Position numbers and translations under genes: made by a program
Source: Dyadobacter beijingensis DSM 21582
GTDB taxonomy: Bacteria; Bacteroidota; Bacteroidia; Cytophagales; Spirosomataceae
Reading direction: 5' to 3'
Length of the DNA: 64,000 nucleotides
Assembly: GCF_000382205.1 (NCBI RefSeq)
Contig: NZ_KB907791.1
Span: 248,001-312,000 of the forward strand
Shown: positions 19,325-27,315 of the stretch, piece after piece
How the letters are laid out: each line of letters starts with the position of its first letter
Numbering within the stretch: the first letter of the stretch is position 1
Notes under the pieces: generated by a model
The model's input: only the letters and a program-made list of their open reading frames with translations
Databases searched by the model: none
Told to the model about the DNA's origin: nothing

Positions 19325-19705
19325 ATGAACATGAAAACAAGACATTACTTCTTCCTGATGGTGATTGCAATGGGTGTGCTATCGATGGCGGCGCGGATGG
19401 CTTTTACCGCCGATGACCTTGTCGGGACGTGGAAATACCTGATCAGCGATGTGCCGCCGGAGTATGAATCGGGGCTGTTGATTTTTGAACAAAAGGACAA
19501 CAAGACGGTGGGCTGGGTCGAAGCCGCTGAAAAGAATGAGATCAAGGAGCTGATGGTCGATCAGGGAAAGGTGACTTTTATGACCGAAAACGATCACGGC
19601 GCGTTCAAATACAGCTTCACGCAAAAAGGCGATACCCTTACCGGCACGATCGGCTCGCAGTACGGCGACTTCCCGATCAAAGCCGTTCGTCAGGCGAAGA
19701 AGTAA
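19325..19705 (+). CDS. Small secreted protein, lipocalin-like
   Basis: 126 residues with an N-terminal hydrophobic signal (about 1-28). The mature part contains DLVGTWKYLI, GLLIFEQKDNKTVGWVEA, GKVTFMTENDHGAFKYSF and GDTLTGTIGSQYGDFPIKAVRQ. The pattern of short beta strands starting with an LxGTW motif resembles lipocalin-like Bacteroidota proteins. No precise family is assigned. A RibD/DHFR-like gene fragment begins immediately after its stop. Confidence 0.65.
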   Translation: MNMKTRHYFFLMVIAMGVLSMAARMAFTADDLVGTWKYLISDVPPEYESGLLIFEQKDNKTVGWVEAAEKNEIKELMVDQGKVTFMTENDHGAFKYSFTQKGDTLTGTIGSQYGDFPIKAVRQAKK

Positions 19706-19707
19706 CG

Positions 19708-19950
19708 TTCCGACGAACCGCGTTTGCCGCAAAACACCCTGAGATTGTGCCCGCCGCCGATCTCGGAGAGGACGTTGTTGGTACAATCCGCAGCCTCAAA
19801 TCCACCGACGGCGCGGACCTGAACGTATGGGGAAGCTCCACACTGACCTCCGCCTTACTCGGCGAAGGCCTGGTGGATGAAGTGGTGCTCATGACTTACC
19901 CGGTGCTGCTCGGGCGCGGTAGGAGAGACCGCTTGCCGGCGTTCATTTAA
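19708..19950 (+). pseudogene. Fragment of a dihydrofolate reductase / RibD C-terminal-like gene
   Basis: An open frame, with no good start of its own, reads EDVVGTIRSLKS, NVWGSSTLTSALLGEGLVDE and VLMTYPVLLGRGRR. This is the conserved centre of RibD_C/DHFR-like reductases (compare the intact copy at 33976). The N-terminal half, including the cofactor-binding start, is missing, and so are the last 30-40 residues after the PVLLGRG motif. The fragment abuts the stop codon of the gene at 19325. I regard it as a remnant, not an expressed gene. Confidence 0.7.
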
Positions 19951-19970
19951 CTGATAATGAGTGGCTTGAA

Positions 19971-20018
19971 AAATCTAGGCCAAAAACATACTAAGTAGTA
20001 TGTTTTTGGCCTAGATTT
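19971..20018. promoter_or_regulatory. Perfect 48-bp inverted repeat, probable TetR operator
   Basis: Two 23-bp arms (19971-19993 and 19996-20018) are exact reverse complements around a 2-base centre; the core reads CATACTAAGTAGTATG. The right arm overlaps a perfect -7 box (TAGATTTG at 20012-20019) of the operon starting at 20039. A repressor bound here would block that promoter, and the operon ends with a TetR gene, so autoregulation is the simplest reading. It lacks a T-run and lies upstream of a gene, so it is less likely to be a terminator. Confidence 0.7.
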
Positions 20019-20019
20019 G
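20012..20019 (+). promoter_or_regulatory. -7 box of the membrane protein/DUF3817/TetR operon
   Basis: TAGATTTG matches TAnnTTTG exactly and lies 19 bases before the ATG at 20039, giving a short leader. It is embedded in the right end of the 48-bp palindrome. Confidence 0.55.
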
Positions 20020-20038
20020 CATTGTAAACTAAAAATCA

Positions 20039-20503
20039 ATGTATCAGACACTTCTTATCCTCCACTCCATCAACCGTTGGCTTGTATTGGCGAGCCTTAT
20101 TTACGCTATCTGGACAGGCTGGGCCGGCCTTCGGTCCGGCAGGGCATTTACGCCGTCCAACAATACGCTCCGGCACGTAACGGCGACGATCGCGCACGTG
20201 CAGCTGCTGCTGGGACTATATTTGTACATGATCAGCCCGGTCGTGAAGTTCGCGACGGGAGCGGTCACGGGGGAGAATCTGGTGAGCGATCATACCTTTT
20301 TTCAGCTTATCCATAGTGCGTGGATGGTCGTGGCAGTGGTGATTATCACCATCGGGTCGGCGAAGGCGAAACGGGCGGCTGCGGATGCACAGAAGTTCAG
20401 GATTATGCTGGTCTGGTTTGCGATTGCGCTGATCGTCATACTAGCCGCCATTCCCTGGCCGTTTTCGCCGCTGGCCAACCGTCCTTATTTCCGGTCATTC
20501 TAA
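20039..20503 (+). CDS. Small integral membrane protein, four predicted helices
   Basis: 154 residues with four hydrophobic helices (about 5-27, 45-68, 85-107 and 120-140). The first helix region contains LHSINRWLVLASLIYAIWTG. Conserved His residues sit in LHS, HVQLLLGLY and IHSAWM, one near the membrane in each of the first three helices. Bacteroidota proteins of this type are sometimes annotated as cytochrome b-like, and the His pattern would allow haem binding, but this is inference. It is the first gene of an operon with a DUF3817 protein (12 bp downstream) and a TetR regulator. Confidence 0.75.
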   Translation: MYQTLLILHSINRWLVLASLIYAIWTGWAGLRSGRAFTPSNNTLRHVTATIAHVQLLLGLYLYMISPVVKFATGAVTGENLVSDHTFFQLIHSAWMVVAVVIITIGSAKAKRAAADAQKFRIMLVWFAIALIVILAAIPWPFSPLANRPYFRSF

Positions 20504-20514
20504 ACTTACATTCA

Positions 20515-20847
20515 ATGCTCCAACTGCTAAAAACACCCATCGGCCGATTGAGGATCATCGGCTTTCTGGAAGGAATTTCGCTCATCGTATTGATTTTCAT
20601 CGCCGTTCCTGTGAAATACTGGGGCGGTGAGCCCGCCCTGGTGAAACTGATCGGGCCGATTCACGGGTTGCTGTTCACGCTGTTTGTACTGGTCACGCTA
20701 AGCGTCGCGGTCACTTACCGATGGAAATTTTCGGAAACTTCGTGGAAGGTACTGGTCGCGTGCATGATCCCGTTCGGGACGTTTTATATCGACAAAACTA
20801 TTCTGGCCCGCGAGCAAGCTGTCCGGGAAAACCGCGCAAACGAATGA
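20515..20847 (+). CDS. DUF3817 domain membrane protein
   Basis: 110 residues with three hydrophobic segments. GRLRIIGFLEGISLIVLIFI, the conserved PVKYWGGEP loop and GPIHGLLFTLFVL are DUF3817 hallmarks (the family is about 90-110 residues). The function of the family is unknown. The start at 20515 lies 12 bp after the previous stop; longer in-frame starts would run through the upstream gene. Its stop overlaps the TetR start as ATGA (20844-20847), which suggests translational coupling. Confidence 0.88.
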   Translation: MLQLLKTPIGRLRIIGFLEGISLIVLIFIAVPVKYWGGEPALVKLIGPIHGLLFTLFVLVTLSVAVTYRWKFSETSWKVLVACMIPFGTFYIDKTILAREQAVRENRANE

Positions 20848-21434
20848 AAAAAGCAGCCGCTACCAGGCTTGCGATCCTGGAAAAAGCGTTCGAACTGATC
20901 TACGCGAAAGGCTACCAGACGACGAGCATCGACGATATCATCGCCACCACGCAGGTGACGAAGGGTGCTTTTTACTACCATTTCAAAAATAAGGACGAAA
21001 TGGGCGTATCGATTATCAACGAGCTTTTGAAACCCACGCTTACCGGCAGTTTCATCGCGCCGCTGCAAAATGGCGGCGACCCGCTCAGCGGTATTTACCA
21101 ATTAATGCACAACCTGCTGATAGAGAACGAATTTCTGAAAGTCGAATACGGCTGTCCCGCCGCCAACCTGACCCACGAAATGACGTCATGGAATGCCGAT
21201 TTCAACAAAGCGTTAAACGAACTGACCGAGCAATGGGTAAAAACAATGACGGACGCGATCGAATCGGGGCAGGCGGGCGGAAGCGTGCGCAGGGACGTGA
21301 ATGCCCGGCAGGTGACCCTTTTTGTGATGGCCGGCTACTGGGGCATCCGCAATTTCGGGAAGCTGGAAGGTAGCAAGGAGGTGTATTATGCCTATTTGAA
21401 TGAGTTGAAGCATTACCTCGAAACGCTGCGCTAA
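20844..21434 (+). CDS. TetR/AcrR family transcriptional regulator
   Basis: 196 residues. The N-terminal TetR helix-turn-helix is clear: ILEKAFELIYAKGYQTTSIDDII, then VTKGAFYYHFKNKDEMG. The C-terminal ligand domain contains PAANLTHEM and resembles the TetR_C subgroup that keeps a Cys in YGCPAANL. It is the third gene of the operon, coupled to DUF3817 by a 4-bp overlap. The 48-bp palindrome at the operon promoter is the probable operator. Its stop overlaps by 4 bp (21431-21434) the end of a convergent decayed gene. Confidence 0.9.
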   Translation: MKKAAATRLAILEKAFELIYAKGYQTTSIDDIIATTQVTKGAFYYHFKNKDEMGVSIINELLKPTLTGSFIAPLQNGGDPLSGIYQLMHNLLIENEFLKVEYGCPAANLTHEMTSWNADFNKALNELTEQWVKTMTDAIESGQAGGSVRRDVNARQVTLFVMAGYWGIRNFGKLEGSKEVYYAYLNELKHYLETLR

Positions 21435-21846
21435 CCGTTCCGCAGCATATCGGCATAGGCATTCGGCAGCGGACTATTTTCGATCGCGCGTGCTGCTTCT
21501 TCCACGTCGTATTCAAATCGGATCAATGCTACTTCTATGCTGTCCGGCGCCTGCAAGGAGCTATGTTCGTTCAGCGTCAACAGTACGCCGCCGCCGCGCG
21601 GGTCCTGGTCCTTGGGCTTTCCAACGGAGTCGTCGCTGCCGCGTCCGATCCCGAAATCGTAGTTGCCGGTAATGGTCGGGATGTGGCGTTTGCGGATTTC
21701 GTCGATGACCTCGTTGGGCCAGACATTGCAGCCGACGAGGTCGCCCAGGCAATAAATGGCGTCCGGCCGATGCGTTTCCACATCCTGGAAAATGCCTCCA
21801 ATGCAGGCAGGTTGGCATGAATGTCGGAGAATAGCGCTATTTTCAT
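21431..21846 (-). pseudogene. Metallophosphoesterase remnant: frameshift plus central deletion
   Basis: The intact start MKIALFSDIHANLPALEAF (21846 leftwards) is the metal-binding DxH motif of a calcineurin-like phosphoesterase. The frame is lost at a run of four A's (21789-21792 on +; T's in the gene). One extra T would restore the join to QDVETHRPDAIYCLGDLVG and TITGNYDFGIGRGSDD in the other frame. Around 21627-21633 the sequence jumps to SVGKPKDQDPRGG, the C-terminal region of the family, and runs to a normal C-terminus (ENSPLPNAYADMLRNG). The family is about 240 residues; some 100 central residues with the GHTH motif and other metal ligands are absent. It cannot be catalytically active. 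Confidence 0.85.
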
Positions 21847-21892
21847 TTTGATAGGTTGCGGTTGTAGTCAAATGCTGATGCGGTCCGGGACG

Positions 21893-22741
21893 CTAGTCGC
21901 AACAACCCGGCTTGCAGCAGCCTGCTGCCGTTTCCTGCGGCTTTTCGGCGTAGACGGTGACGCTGTAAATGCCTGTATTTCCCGATTTAAAGGCGGCAAT
22001 GCCCGCTTCGTCGAGGTAGTTGGCGAGGATATCGTCGGGGATGACGATCGCTTTTTCCTTTTGGATTGTCACATTTTGAAAGCCATTGGCCGTGATCAAT
22101 CCCAGGTATTCGTCCTTTTGAATGGCGCCCGACACGCAGCCGGCATACATTTCGGCGGCGGTGCGAAGGTTTTCGGGCAAATCGCCGACGAGCACGATGT
22201 CGGAAATGCTGAAATGACCGCCGGGCTTTAACACACGGCCTATTTCTTTGAAAACCCCGTCCTTGTTAGGCACAAGGTTCAGTACACAGTTGCTGACGAT
22301 CACATCGGCCACGTTTGCCGAAACCGGCATTTGCTCAATGTCGCCCTGCCGGAATTCCACATTGTTGTAACCCCTTACTTCGGCATTGATTCTCGCCCTT
22401 TCGATCATCGCCGGCGTAAAATCGATCCCGATAACGCGGCCTTCACCGCCTGTTTCCTCACGGGCAACGAAGGCGTCGTTACCGGCCCCGCTGCCGAGGT
22501 CGATCACCGTGTCGCCTTTTTTGATCTGCGCAAACTGGGTCGGAAGCCCGCAGCCCAGGCCCAGGTCGGCATCCGGGTTGTAGCCTTTCAGTTGGGTGTA
22601 GTCGTCGCTCATGATATTGTACACTTCGGTCGAGCAGGAGCCGGAACCGCAGCAGGACGATTGGTTAGTCTCCTTGTCCTGCAAGGCGATTTCGCTGTAT
22701 TTCTGGCGGACAAGTTCTTTCAGTTGTTCTTCGGTTTGCAT
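21893..22741 (-). CDS. arsM: Arsenite S-adenosylmethionine methyltransferase
   Basis: 282 residues. The SAM-binding motif is TVIDLGSGAGNDAFVA, followed by VIGIDFTPAMIERAR and the family-specific SNCVLNLVPNKDGVFKEI. Conserved arsenic-binding cysteines are visible: CC near the N-terminus (SSCCGSGSC), Cys in SNCVLN and Cys in YAGCVSGA. A Cys-rich tail (AAGCCKPGCCD) ends the protein. ArsM methylates As(III) to mono-, di- and trimethyl species in the cytoplasm. It lies 57 bp downstream of a truncated arsR, with an operator-like palindrome in the gap, so it is presumably arsenic-inducible in intact relatives. Confidence 0.93.
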   Translation of the reverse strand: MQTEEQLKELVRQKYSEIALQDKETNQSSCCGSGSCSTEVYNIMSDDYTQLKGYNPDADLGLGCGLPTQFAQIKKGDTVIDLGSGAGNDAFVAREETGGEGRVIGIDFTPAMIERARINAEVRGYNNVEFRQGDIEQMPVSANVADVIVSNCVLNLVPNKDGVFKEIGRVLKPGGHFSISDIVLVGDLPENLRTAAEMYAGCVSGAIQKDEYLGLITANGFQNVTIQKEKAIVIPDDILANYLDEAGIAAFKSGNTGIYSVTVYAEKPQETAAGCCKPGCCD

Positions 22742-22763
22742 GGACGCTGAAAAATGATCGTTT

Positions 22764-22781
22764 TATTGCAATATTGCGATT
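22764..22781. promoter_or_regulatory. ArsR-type operator, copy 2 (between arsR and arsM)
   Basis: TATTGCAATATTGCGATT matches the palindrome upstream of arsR at 15 of 18 positions. Its core GCAATATTGC is a perfect 10-bp palindrome. It lies just before the arsM start (22741), where a repressor could block arsM expression independently of arsR. Confidence 0.55.
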
Positions 22782-22798
22782 ATTATAGGTAAAAATTT

Positions 22799-23017
22799 TT
22801 AGCAGCAGGCAGCGCCGGACAGGTCAACTTCCTTGTAATGCTGCGAGGTCGTCGCCTGGGCAAGGCCGAGTTCTTCCACCAAATCACCGCAGACGCACGC
22901 GTTCTTTTTCACGAGGTATTGCAGAATGGCGATACGCGCCGGGTGTGCAATGGCCTTCGCCATGACAGCAAGCTCATTCTGCTCTTTGGTAAACAAATCC
23001 GTTTTCGTAGCACCCAT
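22799..23017 (-). pseudogene. arsR: ArsR-family repressor with in-frame central deletion
   Basis: The 72 codons remain in frame. The N-terminal part is a typical ArsR/SmtB winged helix: FTKEQNELAVMAKAIAHPAR, AILQYLVKKNACVCGDLVEE with the CVC metal-binding motif, and LAQATTSQH of the recognition helix. Then it jumps directly to YKEVDLSGAACC, which looks like the family C-terminus with its terminal CC. Relatives are about 105-110 residues. The missing 30-35 residues carry the wing (LKxxGLIxG...) and the dimerisation helix. The product could be made but probably cannot bind DNA normally. It is upstream of arsM, with operator copies on both sides. Confidence 0.75.
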
Positions 23018-23034
23018 TGGTCATTCAAATAATG

Positions 23035-23052
23035 TATCGCAATATTACGATA
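23035..23052. promoter_or_regulatory. ArsR-type operator, copy 1 (upstream of arsR)
   Basis: TATCGCAATATTACGATA is an 18-bp palindrome with one mismatched pair, 18 bp upstream of the arsR start. A near copy lies between arsR and arsM. Position and repetition suggest the ArsR autoregulatory site. Confidence 0.6.
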
Positions 23053-23132
23053 TAATGATATTAACATCCAAAAGTGACTGCATATTTTTTTATCAGCGGA
23101 TGGGAGTTGTAGCCCTAAACGGTTTAAAATAG

Positions 23133-25604
23133 CTATTCATTCGTTAAAACAGGGAATGTAACCTCGATATGCACGCCATTAATACTTTGTATGCTAAATT
23201 CTCCATTCAATTCCGATGACAATCCTTTCATTAAATTCAGTCCCAGCGAATGGTATTCGTCCTTTTCGACAGGAAATCCGATGCCGTCGTCGGATATTTG
23301 AAGCATTAAGTAATCCGTTGCAAAATGATGCAATTGGATGGAAATGATACCGTTCCGGCCGTGAGGAAATGCATATTTGACAGCATTGACAATGCCTTCC
23401 GTCAAAATCAAACCCAGCGGAATGGCCTGGGATACATGCAAATGGATCGGTTCTGTTTCCTGCCTGAATGTAATCTGGCGTTTATCTTCAAAACTTTCGT
23501 ACAGGTAGCGCACCAGGTCGTTGATGTATTCATCCATCGGGATCGTCGAAGAGCTTTCCTCGCGGTAAAGTTTCTGGTGTATCAGCGACATCGAATGCAT
23601 GCGCCGCAGGCTGTCCTTTAATGCTAACCGGGCGCCGTCGTCTTTCAAATAGGCGGATTGGGAATGCAGGAGGCTGGTGATCATGTGCAGGTTGTTCTTC
23701 ACCCGGTGATGCAGCTCCGTAATGAGCCATTCCTTTTCCCTGAGCAGTTTATCCTGATCGGCATTGAGCGTTTTCAGGAAGCTGTTGGTCTGGTCCAGCT
23801 CCTGCTTGTTCAGTTCCAGCGCATGGTTCGCTTTTTGTTTGATTTTATAGCGGTTCAGCAGCAGCATAATGATGACCAATGCCACCAGCAGCCCGGCGAT
23901 CGTTATGTTCCTTGCCCGGTGGGCCTGTTCGGTTTGGATGCGCTGGAGCTGGTTTTTACTGTTCAATAGTTTGATACTCTTGTCTTTTTTCTCCAATTCA
24001 TATTTAACCAGCAATTCCTCCGCCCGCTTGCGCTGGTCGTACCCGAAGACGGAATCCATGGATTCGTAGCTGAGTGACTGGTTTTTGATCGCTTCCAGGT
24101 ACTTGCCTTCCATCGAGTCGATTTTGTACAAATTATAGTAGTAGTTTTCCTTCGCGTAAATATCGAACGTGGAGGCGAAGTCATTCCCTTTCGTCAGCAG
24201 TTTCCGCGCTTTTTCCGTTTTGCCGATAATGCGGTAGAACCGGGAGATCATGAAAAACGCCGCGGGGAATTCGTCGTAAACGTGTTCAGCGGGAAATTGT
24301 TCGGCCAGGGCCAGGAAGGTTTCATACTCCACTTCGGCCTGGGCAAAATTTTTGACATTTTCCTGGGTCATGCCCAGCAGCAGGGCGAAATGCATTTTCT
24401 CAAAATAGGATGCCGGCGGGTACTCCCTGGAAGTCGATTGCAGGAGCTGTAATGCGTCTTTGGCTTTCCCTGTTTTGTTGAGCATCCCCACTTTCCCGAT
24501 CACCGAGCGGTACCAGAATACCCGCGTTTCCCGCGTCCGGCGGGATAGGGCCTTGTCAAACCATATCATCGCCTCTTTGTAGTTGAAAAGCCGCTCGTAC
24601 ACGAGCCCGCGACGCGTGTAGAAGAAGGCGGCGAAGGCGGAATCGGCGCGGGAAGAGAGGCATGCCAGGCTTTTATTGGAGTAAAAAAGGGCATTGGTGA
24701 GTGCACCTTTCCGGTACGATAGCCAGGACAGGGCGTCGAAAGGATATTGCTGATGGTGAAAGTGGATGGCGGCCTGCAGCTTCACAATTTGCCGCAGAAA
24801 TACTTCCGCCTCGTCATAGCGCCTGGCGACGAAGTTCTCGATGTTGATCAGGGAAAGTGCTTCAATTTCCTTCTCTTTCAGATTTTTAGCCCTGAAAATG
24901 GAGATAGCCTTTTCAAATTTAACAACCCGCTTCGGATCGCCGTAGGGAAGCACTTCCCCGCCATGCAGCAGCGCCCTCGCGTACGCGAGCGTATCGCCCG
25001 ACCGTACGCACAGCGTTTCGATCCCGGTAAACAGCTTCTGACTTTCATGCACCTTTCCTGATTGATGCAGCCAATGCGCTTTCAGCAGGAGGCTTTCAAT
25101 TTTCCATGTGCCCGCCGGACTCAATGCGACCGCTTCATCGATAAAGGCAGCGGCCTGGTCGAGATCGGCCTTTGCAGTGCCGGGTTTGAAAATGAAATAG
25201 CTACCCAGGTCGAGCAGCAGGCGAATCCGGTACTTACCATGCAGTTTGGTAAGTAATGTCCTGGTCGCTGCCACTTTTCCGGCAGTCAGCGGCTGGTTTT
25301 CCCGGTATTCCCTGCCGGCGTTATAGCCTTCATCGTAGGGGAGCAGCGGGCTCAGTCCGTACACCTTGCAGGGAATGCGGACCGCCGAATCCATGTCGAT
25401 CTGCCCCTGGCTGATGGTATGAATGTACTGGGCCGTGATCCTGACAAGCAATCTCAGTTTTGCGGGCTCTGCGTATTCTTTGGCGGGGATTTGTCCAAAA
25501 GCATTGGAGCAAATAAGTGCCAGCATCACGAAGGCGCGCGGTTTTCCGAAAGTGGTTGACCAATATTTCCGGAACGGTAAATGCAAATGAGACGCGTACC
25601 CCAT
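23133..25604 (-). CDS. TPR-containing sensor histidine kinase, HisKA_2 type
   Basis: 823 residues. An N-terminal hydrophobic segment (about 26-38, ending FGQ) acts as a signal or anchor; a shorter start at Met27 is possible. A long helical region of tetratricopeptide-like repeats follows (for example YTRRGLVYERLFNYKEAMIWFDKA), then a membrane helix (about 557-575, ITIAGLLVALVIIMLLL) and a coiled coil. The kinase core has the HisKA_2 phospho-acceptor motif ELHHRVKNNLHMI (His632), N-box VNAVKYAFPHG and G1-box ISDDGIGF. No partner regulator is adjacent; a CheY-like regulator lies 5 kb away in the same cluster. It strongly resembles the kinase at 28017. Confidence 0.9.
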   Translation of the reverse strand: MGYASHLHLPFRKYWSTTFGKPRAFVMLALICSNAFGQIPAKEYAEPAKLRLLVRITAQYIHTISQGQIDMDSAVRIPCKVYGLSPLLPYDEGYNAGREYRENQPLTAGKVAATRTLLTKLHGKYRIRLLLDLGSYFIFKPGTAKADLDQAAAFIDEAVALSPAGTWKIESLLLKAHWLHQSGKVHESQKLFTGIETLCVRSGDTLAYARALLHGGEVLPYGDPKRVVKFEKAISIFRAKNLKEKEIEALSLINIENFVARRYDEAEVFLRQIVKLQAAIHFHHQQYPFDALSWLSYRKGALTNALFYSNKSLACLSSRADSAFAAFFYTRRGLVYERLFNYKEAMIWFDKALSRRTRETRVFWYRSVIGKVGMLNKTGKAKDALQLLQSTSREYPPASYFEKMHFALLLGMTQENVKNFAQAEVEYETFLALAEQFPAEHVYDEFPAAFFMISRFYRIIGKTEKARKLLTKGNDFASTFDIYAKENYYYNLYKIDSMEGKYLEAIKNQSLSYESMDSVFGYDQRKRAEELLVKYELEKKDKSIKLLNSKNQLQRIQTEQAHRARNITIAGLLVALVIIMLLLNRYKIKQKANHALELNKQELDQTNSFLKTLNADQDKLLREKEWLITELHHRVKNNLHMITSLLHSQSAYLKDDGARLALKDSLRRMHSMSLIHQKLYREESSSTIPMDEYINDLVRYLYESFEDKRQITFRQETEPIHLHVSQAIPLGLILTEGIVNAVKYAFPHGRNGIISIQLHHFATDYLMLQISDDGIGFPVEKDEYHSLGLNLMKGLSSELNGEFSIQSINGVHIEVTFPVLTNE

Positions 25605-25899
25605 ACGATGCTCGTGGATTCTGTCGGGATGTTATGATGTATCCATAAATCTACCAAGTATATTTTGACCGCAAACCCTGGCAATGCTGCCAGTTCTGAT
25701 GGATACGACAAGTGCGTTGATCGGTACATTGAAAAAATGGCCGGTCGGCGGCAACGAGAAGATCCGCAGCGATGCCGGCGCGAAGATGGAAATTGAATTC
25801 GGGAAGCCGTTTCAAATGTGGCTTTGCCGGGGCAGGATGGGGAGTGGAAAGCTGTTGAGATGTGAGGAGCGCCTGCTATATTGCGCGCTTATTGCATGA
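25605..25899. other. Intergenic region without a convincing gene
   Basis: This 295-bp gap lies between two divergent kinase genes. It contains a 71-codon open frame on + (25684-25899) that starts MLPVLMDTTSALIGTLKKWP. I recognise no family in it, and it has no promoter box or signal peptide. Given the decayed genes nearby it could be a further remnant. Promoters for both kinases should lie here, but no perfect TAnnTTTG was found. Confidence 0.4.
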
Positions 25900-27147
25900 A
25901 TGACAACCTCCATGAAAAAATACAATTTGCGGCTTGGCTTGCTGCTGGCGACGATCGTGACCCTGGCTATCGTGCCGGTCCGGCTTGCCGAGGGGCAGGG
26001 AGCCAACCTTTTTACGCTGATCGGCTCCGAAATCGTGATCTGGCTGATGTGTATCGCCACCTGGCTTTCAGGCTATGAGACTTATTACAGGCTGAAACTG
26101 GTCAAATGGCAGAAAATTGCCGTCGCATTACTGCTTTGTGCGGTGATTTCCAATGTGTTCTTCCTGTGTTCATTCCGCATGTTCGATGACTATCCGCTCA
26201 AAAACATGCGTGACCTGCCGCTATGGATCATCACCATCCGCCTTTCGCTCCGGGGGCTCCTGCTCGGACTGATCATGGTTCCGATTATCTTCCTGCTCGA
26301 ATCCGAACGCGAACGGCAGGCGGAAGCGCTCAAAAGGGAACGTGACAGGGCCATCGAGGCCGAAAAGCAGAAGCAGGTACTGGAAGTGCTCGTCGCCGAG
26401 CGGACGGCGGACCTGGAAGAAGCCCTCACTTTTCTGGGCGAATCGCAGGAGGAGCTCGAACACCAGGTGTACCTGCTCACGCGCGTGGTCGCGTCTATCG
26501 CCCACGACGTGCACGCGCCACTGCAATACATCGTCGCCGCGACGAAACAGACCGGCGAGCTGATCAGCAGTAATGAGTTGGAACTGGCGGCCGCGTATAA
26601 CCAACAGGTGGAAGGCGGCCTGGGCAATATGGCGGTGCTGATGCATAACCTGCTGGAATTTGCCCGTGGACAGATCCATAAGGATGCCCTGCATTCGGTT
26701 CAGGTAAATCTGGCGACGCTGATGCGGGAAAAAGCAGCATTGTTTGAGCAAATCCTCTCTTCGAAAGGCAACACCTTGCAGCTCTCCCTGAACGAAAATG
26801 TTGCCGTCGTGAGCAACGCCCATTTGCTGGGTGTGATCCTGCATAACCTGCTGGACAATGCCGCGAAAAACACCGTGGACGGGCAAATCGAGATATCATC
26901 GGCCATGACTGCGGGTCGGCTGTACCTGTACATCCAGAACCCGGTCACCCACGCAAAATCCGCGGGTATTTCCCGCATCGGCCGCAAGAGCGGGCCGAGA
27001 AGCCAGTTTACCGGCCAGGGTGGTGACGGCCTCGGCCTGATCCTCGTCCGCGATATCTCGGCGCTTTTGAATGTGGATTTCTCGATCGAAGCCGGAGAGG
27101 GGAAGGTTACTGCTTCGATTGTGTTCCCGGAGTTTTCGGCTACCTGA
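25900..27147 (+). CDS. Membrane sensor histidine kinase with degenerate G1 box
   Basis: 415 residues. The N-terminus has four hydrophobic helices (about 10-27, 37-58, 70-90 and 108-130) with no large extracytoplasmic domain. A coiled coil (about 135-190) leads to the kinase: H-box VASIAHDVHAPLQYI with His202, N-box ILHNLLDNAAKNT and G2-box GGDGLGLILV. The G1 position, normally DxGxG, reads YIQNPVTHAKS, with Asn in place of the ATP-binding Asp. Some kinase families (such as AgrC) also use Asn, so activity is possible. The H-box resembles that of the propeller kinase at 15453. A start at 25912 (MKKYN) is also possible. Confidence 0.85.
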   Translation: MTTSMKKYNLRLGLLLATIVTLAIVPVRLAEGQGANLFTLIGSEIVIWLMCIATWLSGYETYYRLKLVKWQKIAVALLLCAVISNVFFLCSFRMFDDYPLKNMRDLPLWIITIRLSLRGLLLGLIMVPIIFLLESERERQAEALKRERDRAIEAEKQKQVLEVLVAERTADLEEALTFLGESQEELEHQVYLLTRVVASIAHDVHAPLQYIVAATKQTGELISSNELELAAAYNQQVEGGLGNMAVLMHNLLEFARGQIHKDALHSVQVNLATLMREKAALFEQILSSKGNTLQLSLNENVAVVSNAHLLGVILHNLLDNAAKNTVDGQIEISSAMTAGRLYLYIQNPVTHAKSAGISRIGRKSGPRSQFTGQGGDGLGLILVRDISALLNVDFSIEAGEGKVTASIVFPEFSAT

Positions 27148-27278
27148 ACAGCTTTCAAAAGCCGATTTGGGTAGGTGTACAAAACTGATTTACAGGCGAC
27201 TAACCTGAATGATTTTTATAGTATCAAAATTTAGATAAAAATAATATCAATCATAGTGCATTTCTCAAATGCGGATGC

Positions 27279-27286
27279 TATTTTTG
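27279..27286 (+). promoter_or_regulatory. Candidate -7 box for the small gene at 27316
   Basis: TATTTTTG is an exact TAnnTTTG match 29 bases upstream of the ATG at 27316. No convincing -33 element is seen. Confidence 0.4.
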
Positions 27287-27315
27287 CTTTACACCATCAG
27301 CAAGATTATAGCATC

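Noticed and set aside
25684..25899. 71-codon plus-strand frame between two kinase genes
   Set aside because: No recognised family, no promoter box and no signal peptide; possibly another remnant but not supported as a gene.
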